Assembly: GCA_014649155.1 (NCBI GenBank)
Contig: BMSM01000001.1
Coordinates: 620,001-684,000 of the forward strand
DNA from: Streptomyces griseoviridis
GTDB taxonomy: Bacteria > Actinomycetota > Actinomycetes > Streptomycetales > Streptomycetaceae
Length of the DNA stretch: 64,000 nt
Reading direction: 5' to 3'
Part shown: positions 26,621-34,635 of the stretch, piece after piece
How the letters are laid out: each line of letters opens with the position of its first letter
Position numbering within the stretch: position 1 is the first letter of the stretch
The notes under the pieces: model-generated
The model's input: only the letters and a program-made list of their open reading frames with translations
What the model was told of the DNA's origin: nothing
Databases searched by the model: none
Made by a program: the position numbers and the translations under genes

Positions 26621-27982
26621 ATGTCCGTACCCACCGCTGTCGCCGCCCCGCTGCCCGTCCTCGGCCGTGACGTCACCGTCCCGCTGGTCACCGGCGGCGA
26701 GGTCACCTACGCCGCGCTCGACTACGCCGCCAGCGCCCCCGCCCTCCAGCGGGTCTGGGACGACGTGGCCGCCTACGCCCCGTACTACGGCAGCGTGCAC
26801 CGCGGCGCCGGGTACCTGTCGCAGCTCTCCACCGACCTGTTCGAGAACGCCCGGCGGACCGTCGCCGAGTTCCTGGACTGCCGGGACGAGGACCAGGTGG
26901 TCTTCACCCGGTCCACCACCGACTCCCTCAACCTGCTCGCCGCGGCCCTGCCCGCCGGCTGCCGGGTCTTCGTCTTCGAGACCGAGCACCACGCCTCCCT
27001 GCTGCCGTGGCGCGACGCCGAGGTGACCTGCCTGGACGCCCCGCGCACCCCCGCGCAGGCCGTCGCCACCCTGGAGCGGGCCCTCGCCGCCCGGGAACCG
27101 CAGGGCCCCGCCCTGGTCTGCGTGACCGGCGCCTCCAACGTCACCGGCGAACTGTGGCCGGTACGGGAGCTGGCCGCCGTCGCCCACGCGCACGGCGCCC
27201 GGATCGTCCTGGACGCCGCCCAGCTCGCCCCCCACCACCCGGTCAGCGTCCAGGACCTGGACGTCGACTGGGTCGCCTTCTCCGGACACAAGCTGTACGC
27301 CCCCTTCGGCTCCGGGGTGCTGGCCGGCCGGGCCGACTGGCTGCGCGCGGCCGAGCCCTACCTCGCGGGCGGCGGCGCCAGCCGCAAGGTCGCCCGGCGC
27401 GCGGACGGCGGAGTGGACGTCGAGTGGCACGACAGCGCCGCCCGCCACGAGGCCGGCTCGCCCAACGTCATCGGCGCCTACGCCATCGCCTCCGCCTGCA
27501 AGGCGCTCACCGAGGTTGGGTTCGACACGCTGGTCGCGCGGGAGCGGCACCTGATCGAGAAGGTGCGGGACGGGCTCGCCGGGGTGCCCGAGGTGCGGGT
27601 GCTGTCGCTGTTCGGGGACGACGCGCCGCGGGTCGGGGTGCTCTCCTTCGTCGTCGACGGCTGGAACAGCTCCCACTTCGCCGCCGCGCTCTCCGCCGAG
27701 TACGGCATCGGCGTCCGCGACGGCCTGTTCTGCGCCCACCCGCTGGTGCGCACCCTGCTCGGCGGCGACCCGCAGAGCCAGGGCGAGTGCGGGGCGCCCG
27801 AGGCCGCGCCCGGCGAGAAGTCCCTCAACGCCATCCGGGTCAGCTTCGGCGCGGGCACCCCCGACGAGCACGTGGAGCGGTTCGTGACCGCCGTCGGGGA
27901 ACTGGTGCGCGACGGCGCCGCCTGGCGCTATCGCACCGAGGACGGCCGCTGCGTGCCCGACACCTCCGCCGCCGCCGCGTGA
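26621..27982 (+). CDS. Class V aminotransferase / cysteine desulfurase-like PLP enzyme
   Basis: 453 residues. PLP fold type I: FTRSTTDSLNLLA, FETEHHASLLPW, DAAQLAPHHPV with the PLP Asp, and PLP Lys in FSGHKLYAPFG (about 225). A Cys occurs in DGLFCAHPLVR (about 365), near where group II desulfurases hold theirs. An extended loop separates it from NAIRVSFGAGTPDEH. ATG 26621 follows GGGAG; an upstream in-frame start adds eight unconvincing residues. Control by a SAM-IV riboswitch ties it to sulfur or methionine metabolism. The 3' end overlaps the convergent glycerate kinase by 55 nt. The true substrate is unknown. Confidence 0.88.
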   Translation: MSVPTAVAAPLPVLGRDVTVPLVTGGEVTYAALDYAASAPALQRVWDDVAAYAPYYGSVHRGAGYLSQLSTDLFENARRTVAEFLDCRDEDQVVFTRSTTDSLNLLAAALPAGCRVFVFETEHHASLLPWRDAEVTCLDAPRTPAQAVATLERALAAREPQGPALVCVTGASNVTGELWPVRELAAVAHAHGARIVLDAAQLAPHHPVSVQDLDVDWVAFSGHKLYAPFGSGVLAGRADWLRAAEPYLAGGGASRKVARRADGGVDVEWHDSAARHEAGSPNVIGAYAIASACKALTEVGFDTLVARERHLIEKVRDGLAGVPEVRVLSLFGDDAPRVGVLSFVVDGWNSSHFAAALSAEYGIGVRDGLFCAHPLVRTLLGGDPQSQGECGAPEAAPGEKSLNAIRVSFGAGTPDEHVERFVTAVGELVRDGAAWRYRTEDGRCVPDTSAAAA

Positions 27983-29142
27983 ACCGGTAGCCGGGAGCCC
28001 AGCAGGATCAGCCGCAGCGCCCGCTCGGTGGCGTCCGTCAGCAGCTCCGCGCCGCGCGTCAGCGCCTCCGCCAGCGCCATCGGCGCGGGCAGGATGCCAT
28101 GGCAGGCGTCCACCCCCGGCACCTCGTGCGCGCCCTCGCCGAGGGTGCCCGCCAGCGCCAGCACCGGACGCCCGTACAGCTTGGCGCGGCGGGCCACCTC
28201 GGCCGGGATCTTGCCGCGCGGCGTCTGGTGGTCCAGGGCGCCCTCGGCGGTGAGCACCAGGTCGGCACGGGCCAGCCGGGCGTCCAGGCCGACCTGGTCC
28301 CACAGCACGTCGAAGCGGGGGAGCAGCCGCGCGCCGAGCGCCGCCAGGCCGGCGCCGAGCCCGCCGGAGGCACCGGTGCCGGGGCCGGTGCGCAGGTCGG
28401 GGACGGGCGGGCGGAGGTCGCGGGTGAGGACGTAGGCCCAGTTCTCCAGGGCCGCCGAGAGGTGCTCGACCTGGGCCGGGGTCGCGCCCTTCTGGGGGCC
28501 GAAGACCCGGGCGACGCCGCGCTCGCCGCACAGCACGTTGAACGGGTTGCAGGCGACGAGCAGGTCGGCGTCCCGCAGCCGGGGGTCCAGGCCGGACGGG
28601 TCGATCCGGGCGAGCCGGGTCAGCTCCCGGCCGCCGGGCGGCAGCGCGAACCCGTCCGCGTCGAGCAGCCGGGCGCCGAGCGCCTGGAGCGCGCCCGCGC
28701 CCCCGTCCGAGGTGCCCGAGTCGCCGCAGCCGACCAGGACGCGCCGCGCCCCGGTGTCCAGCGCGGCGCGGATCAGCTCCCCGACGCCGTACGTGGTGGT
28801 GGCGCCGGGGTCGCGCAGGGCGCGGGGTACCAGGGCGAGTCCGGCCACCGCGGCCATCTCCACCACCGCCGTGTCCCGGGCGCCGAGCAGTGCGAAGTGG
28901 GTGCCGACCGGCTCGCCCAGCGGACCGGTCGCGGCCAGCGCCACCAGCCGGCCGCCGGTCGCCGCGGCCAGTTCCACGGCGGTGCCCTCGCCGCCGTCCA
29001 CCAGCGGCACCCGGTCGATCGCGGCGTCCGGCAGCACCCGGCGGACCCCGGCCGCGATGGCGTCGGCGGCGGCCCGCGCGGAGAGCGACTCCTTGAAGCC
29101 GCTGGGGGCGACGACGACTCGGTTCAGGACGGGGTGCGGCAC
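27928..29142 (-). CDS. Glycerate kinase (GlxK/GarK family)
   Basis: 404 residues. Phosphorylates D-glycerate. Family motifs: VVVAPSGFKESLSA at the N-terminus, VPLVDGGEGTA, GCGDSGTSDGGAG, FGPQKGATPAQ, GTGASGGLGAGL and TAEGALDHQTPRGKIPAEVA. It starts at GTG 29142, 6 nt after GAGGAG. It lies 10 nt after an SLC13-type permease on the same strand and is probably translated with it. Its 3' end runs 55 nt into the convergent aminotransferase gene. A glycerate kinase also lies in this neighbourhood in mycobacteria (Rv2205c). Confidence 0.94.
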   Translation of the reverse strand: MPHPVLNRVVVAPSGFKESLSARAAADAIAAGVRRVLPDAAIDRVPLVDGGEGTAVELAAATGGRLVALAATGPLGEPVGTHFALLGARDTAVVEMAAVAGLALVPRALRDPGATTTYGVGELIRAALDTGARRVLVGCGDSGTSDGGAGALQALGARLLDADGFALPPGGRELTRLARIDPSGLDPRLRDADLLVACNPFNVLCGERGVARVFGPQKGATPAQVEHLSAALENWAYVLTRDLRPPVPDLRTGPGTGASGGLGAGLAALGARLLPRFDVLWDQVGLDARLARADLVLTAEGALDHQTPRGKIPAEVARRAKLYGRPVLALAGTLGEGAHEVPGVDACHGILPAPMALAEALTRGAELLTDATERALRLILLGSRLPVHAAAAEVSGTQRPSSVR

Positions 29143-29152
29143 GGCGGGCTCC

Positions 29153-30568
29153 TCAGCGGGTCAGGGGGACGCCGAGCAGCGGCCAGACCGCGGCGGCGAA
29201 GAACAGGACGAGCGCGGCGGTCAGCGGCGCCAGCACGGCGGAGAGCCGCAGCAGGTCGCGCGGGGCGTAGGTGGGGACGCCGGGGACCTCGGCGAAGAGG
29301 GTGACCGGTTTCGCGGAGGCCGGCAGGGTGTGGCAGAAACCGGCCGCGGCGGTGGAGGCGAGGGCGGCGGCGACCGGATTGACCCCGGCCCCGGTGGCGG
29401 CGGCGATCACGAGCGGCACCAGCACCGAGGAGCGCGCCGAACGGGACTGCAGGACCAGGTGGGCGGCGGTGCTGACGACGACCACGACGGTGAGGAAGAC
29501 GGCCGGTCCGAGGTCCGGGGGCAGCCCGGACACCAGCCAGGCCGCGGCGCCCGAGTCGGCCAGCGCCACGCCCATCGCCATGGTCGCCGCCATGAACAGC
29601 AGCAGCGACCAGGGCACCGTCCGCAGGGCGTCCTTGAGGCGTACGGTGCCCAGCGCCGGGGAGGCGGCGACGACCGCGCCGATCAGCGCCACGACGGCCG
29701 GCGGCACCCCGTGCAGGGGCTCGCCGCACCACAGGGCGACCACCGTGGCCAGCAGCAGGGCGCAGCGCTTCTCGCCCTGCGTCCAGGGGCCGGTCACGGG
29801 GGAGTCCGCGTGCCGTTGGATCTCCTTCGGGGTGACGCGTACCGGACCCTTGCGGTCCGCCCGCCGGGTCGAGGTGAGCAGCACCGCCTCGGCGGCCAGG
29901 TGGGAGGAGACCACCGCCAGCGGCAGGCCCGGCAGCAGCCACTCGGTGAAACCGATCCGGTCCCCGGTGGCCTCCCACAGCACCGATACGGTGATCAGAT
30001 GAGCGCCCGCGCCGATCAGGGTCGCCACCGCCGACAGAAGGATCACGGTCGGGAACAGCAGTGCCAGCATCACGACCAGTCGCTCCCGGTCGGCCAGGGC
30101 GTGGGCGAGGGCGAGGAACACCGGCAGCGCGAGCGCCGCCCGGCCCGAGGTGGCCGGGACCGCGAACGCCGTCACGACCAGCGCGGCCGTGACCAGGTGC
30201 GCCAACTGCCGTACCGAGCGCGCCCCGCCGACCAGGAAGACCGCCGCCCGGCCCGCGAGGCCCGTCCGGGTCACCGCCGCCGCCAGCACGAAGGCGCAGA
30301 TCAGCAGCCACACGGTCGGCTCGCCCAGGGCGCCGAACAGGGTGTCACTGCTGATCACCCCGGTGACGGTCAGGGCGAGTCCGGCGCCGAGCGCGATGTA
30401 CGTGTCGTCGACCGGGGTGGCGATCCAGGCGCAGGTGGCCAGCGCGAACACGGCCAGGGTGAGCCGCGCGTCGCCGCCGAGCGAGGGGAGGGCGCCGGGC
30501 ACCGCCAGCACGGCGCACAGCGACAGGGCCGCGCACAGGACCGCGGTCGGTCGGAGGTTCGCCGTCAC
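29153..30568 (-). CDS. SLC13/DASS-type sodium:anion symporter
   Basis: 471 residues with about 11-12 membrane helices. The SLC13/CitM plan is seen in TVWLLICAFVLAAAVTRTGL, the helix hairpin with ATSGRAALALPV, and near the C-terminus LPASAKPVTLF, the second hairpin signature of divalent anion transporters. Substrate is probably a di- or tricarboxylate; coupling to glycerate kinase (10-nt gap) makes glycerate or a related acid possible, but this is inference. GTG 30568 is taken as start; GGGAGA lies about 12 nt upstream. Confidence 0.85.
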   Translation of the reverse strand: MTANLRPTAVLCAALSLCAVLAVPGALPSLGGDARLTLAVFALATCAWIATPVDDTYIALGAGLALTVTGVISSDTLFGALGEPTVWLLICAFVLAAAVTRTGLAGRAAVFLVGGARSVRQLAHLVTAALVVTAFAVPATSGRAALALPVFLALAHALADRERLVVMLALLFPTVILLSAVATLIGAGAHLITVSVLWEATGDRIGFTEWLLPGLPLAVVSSHLAAEAVLLTSTRRADRKGPVRVTPKEIQRHADSPVTGPWTQGEKRCALLLATVVALWCGEPLHGVPPAVVALIGAVVAASPALGTVRLKDALRTVPWSLLLFMAATMAMGVALADSGAAAWLVSGLPPDLGPAVFLTVVVVVSTAAHLVLQSRSARSSVLVPLVIAAATGAGVNPVAAALASTAAAGFCHTLPASAKPVTLFAEVPGVPTYAPRDLLRLSAVLAPLTAALVLFFAAAVWPLLGVPLTR

Positions 30569-30625
30569 GTCATCGAGGGTTCTCCCGGGCGGTGAGCCGC
30601 CGATGAGCCGTACATGAAGGAAAGT

Positions 30626-31291
30626 TCACCGGGCCGGCAGCCGGTACCCCATGCCGCGGACCGTCTCCACCGCCTGCGCCCCCAGCTTCTTGCGCAGCGC
30701 CCGCACGTACACGTCCACGATGTTGGAGCCGGGGTCGAAGTCGTAGCCCCACACATGGGAGAGGATCTGCTCGCGGGAGAGCACCTGCCCCGGATGCCGC
30801 AGGAACAGCTCCAGGAGCACGAACTCACGGGCCGTCAGATCGACCGTGCGGTCCCCGGACCGGGCCCGCCGGGTGCGCAGGTCCAGGCCGACCGGCCCCG
30901 ACCTCAGCACCGTCACCTCCGGCGCGCGGGCCGCCGTGCGCAGCCGGAGCCGGACCCGGGCGAGGAGTTCCTCGAAGCGGAACGGCTTGGTCATCCAGTC
31001 GTCGGCGCCGCCCTCCAGGCCGGCCACCGTGTCCCGGACCGAGTCCCGGGCGGTCAGCACGATCACCGGGGTGGTGACCCGGGCCTCGCGCAGCTCGCGC
31101 AGGACCGTGAAGCCGTCCCGGCCGGGCAGCCCGATGTCCAGGACGACCAGGTCGAAGCCGCCGGTCAGGGCGTACGCGCTGCCGCTCTCGCCGTCCGCGA
31201 CGGCGGTGGTGGTGAAGCCGTTGGCGCGCAGGCCCTTGGTGACGAAGGACGCGATGCGTTCCTCGTCCTCGACGATGAGGATGCGGTTCAT
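30626..31291 (-). CDS. OmpR/PhoB-family response regulator
   Basis: 221 residues: receiver domain (ILIVEDEERIA, phospho-Asp in LVVLDIGLPGRDG about 51, Thr in VIVLTARD, Lys in WMTKPF) and a C-terminal winged helix (VDLTAREFVLLELFLRHPGQ, VRALRKKLGAQAVETVRGMG). ATG 31291 overlaps the kinase stop as ATGA. All phosphotransfer residues are intact. It is the last gene of a three-gene unit: small secreted protein, kinase, regulator. Target genes are unknown; the adjacent SLC13 permease gene, 57 nt downstream on the same strand, might belong to the same transcript. Confidence 0.95.
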   Translation of the reverse strand: MNRILIVEDEERIASFVTKGLRANGFTTTAVADGESGSAYALTGGFDLVVLDIGLPGRDGFTVLRELREARVTTPVIVLTARDSVRDTVAGLEGGADDWMTKPFRFEELLARVRLRLRTAARAPEVTVLRSGPVGLDLRTRRARSGDRTVDLTAREFVLLELFLRHPGQVLSREQILSHVWGYDFDPGSNIVDVYVRALRKKLGAQAVETVRGMGYRLPAR

Positions 31292-32724
31292 GGGCGTGTC
31301 TCCTCCAGGGAGAGGGTGAAGGTGGCGCCGCCGCCGTCGGTGTCGCGCAGCAGGACCCGGCCGCCGTGGCCCTCCGCGATCGCCTTGACGATCGACAGCC
31401 CGAGCCCGGCGCCCGAGCCGCGCGCCCCGCGCCGGGCGGTGCCGCGCCGGAAGCGTTCGAAGATGACGCCGGCGTCCTGCGGCCGGACGCCGGTGCCGGA
31501 GTCGGCGACGTACAGCTCGACGCGTCCCCCGGCGAGCCGGGAGCCGATGCGGACGCGCTGGCCGGGGGCGGTGTGCTGCACCGCGTTCTGCGCGAGCTGC
31601 ACCATGGCCTGGGTGACGCGCTGGGGGTCCAGCAGGGCTTCCCCCTCGGCGACCTCGGCCAGCACCCAGTCGCGGGCGCCGAGGGTGCGGGCCTTGACGT
31701 AGACGTCGGCGGTGAGTTCGGCGAGCTGGACCGGCTCGGGGGCGACGAAGTCCGGGCGTTCGGCCTTGGCGAGCAGCAGCAGGTCCTCGACGATGCGGCT
31801 CATCCGGTCCAGTTCGTCGGTGACCAGCCGGACCGTCTCCTCCCGCTCGGCCGGGTCGTCGCCCATCAGCTCCAGGTGGCCGCGGACGATGGTGATCGGG
31901 GTGCGCAGTTCGTGCCCGGCGTCGTCGACGAACTCGCGCTGCGCGGCGAACGCCCGCTCCAGCCGGTCCAGCATCGCGTTGAACGTCCCGGCGAGCGCGG
32001 CCACGTCGTCGCGGCCGCGCACCGGGATACGGCGGGTCAGGTCCTGCTCGGTGAGCTGGGCCGCGGTGGTGCGCACCAGGCGGACGGGGGCGAGGATGCG
32101 GCCGGCGACCACCCAGGCGATGCCGGTGGTCATCAGCAGGGCGACGCCGGAGATGGCGAGCAGCACCCGGAAGACCTCGTCGGCGCGGGCCTTCTCCCGG
32201 CCGGGGTGGAAGGCGACCACGAACGCGGCGGCCGGCTCCCCGCCGTAGCGGGCGACGGTGACCTTGGCCCAGCGGATCTCGCCCTCGGGCCGGGCGAGGG
32301 TGCCGGTGGCGTGCCAGGAGCCGAAGATGTGCCGGCGGGCGTCGGGGTCCTTGTGCAGGGGCAGGCCGACGGGGATGTCGCGCTGCTGGATGATCTGCGC
32401 GGGGTCGGTGCCGGGGGCGCCGACCAGGCCGACGAGTTCCTCGTCCAGATCGGCGTACTGCCGTTGCAGGAAGACCCGCAGCAGCCGGTCCGGTTCGGTG
32501 AACGGGCGGCCGGTGGCCGGGTCGAAGCCCTGCTCCTCGAAGTTGGCGAACTCACCGGCCTCCTGCGCCAGCAGGCTGCCGATCCGCCGGTCGGTGTCGC
32601 GCAGCAGGATCGACCGGGTGGTCGCGGCGACCGAGCCGAGCGCGACGGCCATCACCAGCAGCAGCCAGAGCAGGATGCGGACCCGCGCGGAGACCCGCCG
32701 GGGCTCCCGGTCAGCCGTCGTCAC
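31288..32724 (-). CDS. Sensor histidine kinase with HAMP domain
   Basis: 478 residues. Membrane helices at about 18-38 and 165-190 enclose an extracytoplasmic sensor domain of about 125 residues. A HAMP domain follows (about 190-240), then HisKA with the phospho-His in FVDDAGHELRTPITI, and HATPase with QLAQNAVQHT, VADSGTGVR and GSGAGLGLSIVKAIAEGHGG. I chose GTG 32724, which overlaps the end of the small upstream gene by 14 nt; a longer ATG form adds 20 low-complexity residues. It pairs with the overlapping OmpR-type regulator. Confidence 0.94.
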   Translation of the reverse strand: MTTADREPRRVSARVRILLWLLLVMAVALGSVAATTRSILLRDTDRRIGSLLAQEAGEFANFEEQGFDPATGRPFTEPDRLLRVFLQRQYADLDEELVGLVGAPGTDPAQIIQQRDIPVGLPLHKDPDARRHIFGSWHATGTLARPEGEIRWAKVTVARYGGEPAAAFVVAFHPGREKARADEVFRVLLAISGVALLMTTGIAWVVAGRILAPVRLVRTTAAQLTEQDLTRRIPVRGRDDVAALAGTFNAMLDRLERAFAAQREFVDDAGHELRTPITIVRGHLELMGDDPAEREETVRLVTDELDRMSRIVEDLLLLAKAERPDFVAPEPVQLAELTADVYVKARTLGARDWVLAEVAEGEALLDPQRVTQAMVQLAQNAVQHTAPGQRVRIGSRLAGGRVELYVADSGTGVRPQDAGVIFERFRRGTARRGARGSGAGLGLSIVKAIAEGHGGRVLLRDTDGGGATFTLSLEETRP

Positions 32725-33064
32725 CGGCGCCGTCGTCGCCCGCCGGGCCGTCCCCGTCGCCGCGGCCGGGGGAGTCGTCGTCATCGTCGTCGTCCGGGGG
32801 GCTGTCGGTCACCGGGGGCCGGGAGACCACCTCGTCGCCCGGGGCCGGCCCGGAACCGGTGGCGGAGGCGGACGGGGACCCGGTGGCCGGCGGGGGCGTG
32901 GCGGTGGGGGCGGGGGTCGGCGGCGGGGAGCCGCTCTCCAGCTCCACCGACGAGGGCGCCCCGGGCTCCCGGGGGCGGTCGGTGAGCGCGAAACTGGTCG
33001 CGGCGATGCCGAGGGGGATCAGCACGACGGCGGCCAGGGCCGCCATCCGGCGAGTGAAGACCAT
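32711..33064 (-). CDS. Small secreted or anchored Pro/Asp-rich protein
   Basis: 117 residues. A signal-like N-terminus with one hydrophobic segment (RRMAALAAVVLIPLGIAATS, 6-25) is followed by a disordered tail: Pro/Thr/Ser-rich middle and a very acidic end with a run of Asp (PPDDDDDDDSPGRG). No enzyme motif. Its gene overlaps the histidine kinase gene by 14 nt, which suggests tight stoichiometry and a role as sensor accessory, comparable in place to small extracytoplasmic partners of other kinases. Function is inferred from position only. Confidence 0.8.
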   Translation of the reverse strand: MVFTRRMAALAAVVLIPLGIAATSFALTDRPREPGAPSSVELESGSPPPTPAPTATPPPATGSPSASATGSGPAPGDEVVSRPPVTDSPPDDDDDDDSPGRGDGDGPAGDDGAGDDG

Positions 33065-33157
33065 GGCCGGGATCGTGCCCCCGCCGCCCGGCGGCCCGGA
33101 TGAGGCCCGGATGAAGAACTCCTCATCCCGGGCGGCGCGACCGCGCGGCCCCGGACG

Positions 33158-33439
33158 TCAGCTGTCCAGGCCGATGGCGAACGCCGCCTCCAGGTCGTGC
33201 TGCGAGTACGTGCGGAACGCCACGTGCGTGTCCGTGCCCTCCACCCCCGGGATCTTGCTGATCCGCCCGGGGATGACCTCGGCCAGCTCCTCGTGCTCGC
33301 GGACCCGGACCATGGCGATCAGGTCGTAGGTGCCGGTGACGGAGAAGACCTCGCTGACGCTCTCCAGCGCGGCGATCCGCTCCGCGATCTCGGGAATCCG
33401 GTCCACGCTGGTCTTGATGAGGACGATCGCGGTGATCAC
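33158..33439 (-). CDS. Stand-alone Lrp/AsnC ligand-binding (RAM) domain protein
   Basis: 93 residues, only the alpha-beta RAM domain of Lrp/AsnC regulators, without a DNA-binding helix-turn-helix. It begins MITAIVLIKTSVDRIPEIA and includes VFSVTGTYDLIAMVRV, the usual ligand/oligomer interface. Stand-alone versions form decamers in archaea and bacteria and are thought to bind amino acids. ATG 33439 overlaps the rhomboid stop (ATGA), so the two are translationally coupled, an unusual partnership. It ends the unit. Confidence 0.9.
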   Translation of the reverse strand: MITAIVLIKTSVDRIPEIAERIAALESVSEVFSVTGTYDLIAMVRVREHEELAEVIPGRISKIPGVEGTDTHVAFRTYSQHDLEAAFAIGLDS

Positions 33440-34203
33440 GGCTGGTTCTCTCCCTCGGGGGCGGGCGTAGGGGCGGACTTCACTCTAGCCCGCCGCCCGT
33501 GGGCCACCCACGCGCAGAGGAAGCCCAGGCCGAAGCCGACCAGGTGCGCCAGGTAGGCCACCCCCGGACCGTCCCCGGCCCGCCACGCCGACAGCCATTG
33601 CAGCGCCGCCCAGAAGGGCAGCACCACCCATGCCGGGAAGCGCAGCGGCATGAACAACAGGAACGGCAGGAGACTGGTCACCCGCGCCCGGGGGAACAGG
33701 TACAGGAACGCGCCGAGCACCGCCGAGATCGCCCCGGAGGCGCCGACCAGGGACTGCCGGGAGTCGTCGTTGGCGATCGCGTACCCGAGCAGCGCCAGAC
33801 AGCCGCAGCCGAGGAAGAACAGCAGGAACCGGACGCGGCCCATCCGCTCCTCGGTCATCGCCCCGAAGACGTAGAGGAACAGCATGTTGCCGAGCAGGTG
33901 CACCCAGCTCCCGTGCACGAACAGGGCCGTGACCGGGGCCAGCAGGGCGCGCGGCGACCCGTCGAACAGCTCCGCGGGGATCACGCCCCAGTGCCGGAAG
34001 TAGGCGCGCTGCGCGGCGAGCAGTTCGTCGCCGGAGCCGTTCGACGGGTCCAGGCCCGCGGCGGGAGAGACCAGGAAGAGCAGACAGCACAGGACGATCA
34101 GCCCGTGCGTCACCGGCGCGGAGCCGCGGGCCGGGCGGCGGTTTCCGGCCGTCCGCGCCGCTCGCGGTGTCCGGCCCGCGGACGAGCCCCAGTTGCGGAT
34201 CAT
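33436..34203 (-). CDS. Rhomboid-family intramembrane serine protease
   Basis: 255 residues with about six membrane helices. The catalytic Ser is in SLVGASGAISAVLGAF (GxSG, about 150) and the catalytic His in YLAHLVGFGLGFL (about 228). HGSWVHLLGNMLFLYVFG supplies the HxxxN-type loop and helix 2. It cleaves membrane proteins within the bilayer; no substrate is evident. ATG 34203 is the natural start; the open frame continues far upstream antisense to another gene and is not coding. It overlaps the RAM-domain gene and is divergent from a zinc-ribbon gene. Confidence 0.93.
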   Translation of the reverse strand: MIRNWGSSAGRTPRAARTAGNRRPARGSAPVTHGLIVLCCLLFLVSPAAGLDPSNGSGDELLAAQRAYFRHWGVIPAELFDGSPRALLAPVTALFVHGSWVHLLGNMLFLYVFGAMTEERMGRVRFLLFFLGCGCLALLGYAIANDDSRQSLVGASGAISAVLGAFLYLFPRARVTSLLPFLLFMPLRFPAWVVLPFWAALQWLSAWRAGDGPGVAYLAHLVGFGLGFLCAWVAHGRRARVKSAPTPAPEGENQP

Positions 34204-34360
34204 GGGAACAGAGCATGGCGTAACGGGACACGGGCGGACGGATCGCCTCGCCGCCGTGGACGGACGGGCGGCCGGTACCCGCCAGGCCGTAGGGTTACGA
34301 GCCACACGCACCGGGGAGTCCGGCGCGTCGGGCGACACTGGAAGAGAGCGAACAGCCACG

Positions 34361-34600
34361 ATGACGGTTCCCCAGCCGACCGGCACGACGCGGTGGCGCT
34401 GCACCCTCTGCGGCAACCTCACCCGTTTCGACGTGACCCGCGCCTCCAAGGTCGTGGAGTACGTCCACCTCGACCTGGCCGGTGAGCCGACGGTCGAGGA
34501 ACGCGAGGTGCTCAGTGAGACCATCGAGTCGGTGCGGTGCCGCTGGTGCAACGCCGTGGACCAGGTGGAACTCGTGGACAGGCCGGGTGCCGGCTCCTGA
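34361..34600 (+). CDS. Small zinc-ribbon protein
   Basis: 79 residues. Two CxxC knuckles, WRCTLCGNLTRFDVT and RCRWCNAVD, separated by about 40 residues, should bind one zinc. The middle is acidic (DLAGEPTVEEREVLSE). No catalytic motif. Start ATG 34361 follows GGAAGAGAG at a rather long distance. It is 35 nt before the NYN nuclease gene and may be co-transcribed, which would suit a nucleic-acid role. The family is a conserved actinobacterial one of unknown function as far as I know. Confidence 0.85.
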   Translation: MTVPQPTGTTRWRCTLCGNLTRFDVTRASKVVEYVHLDLAGEPTVEEREVLSETIESVRCRWCNAVDQVELVDRPGAGS

Positions 34601-34635
34601 GGGGAGCGGGCCCCGCACAGGCATTGGGGTGACGG

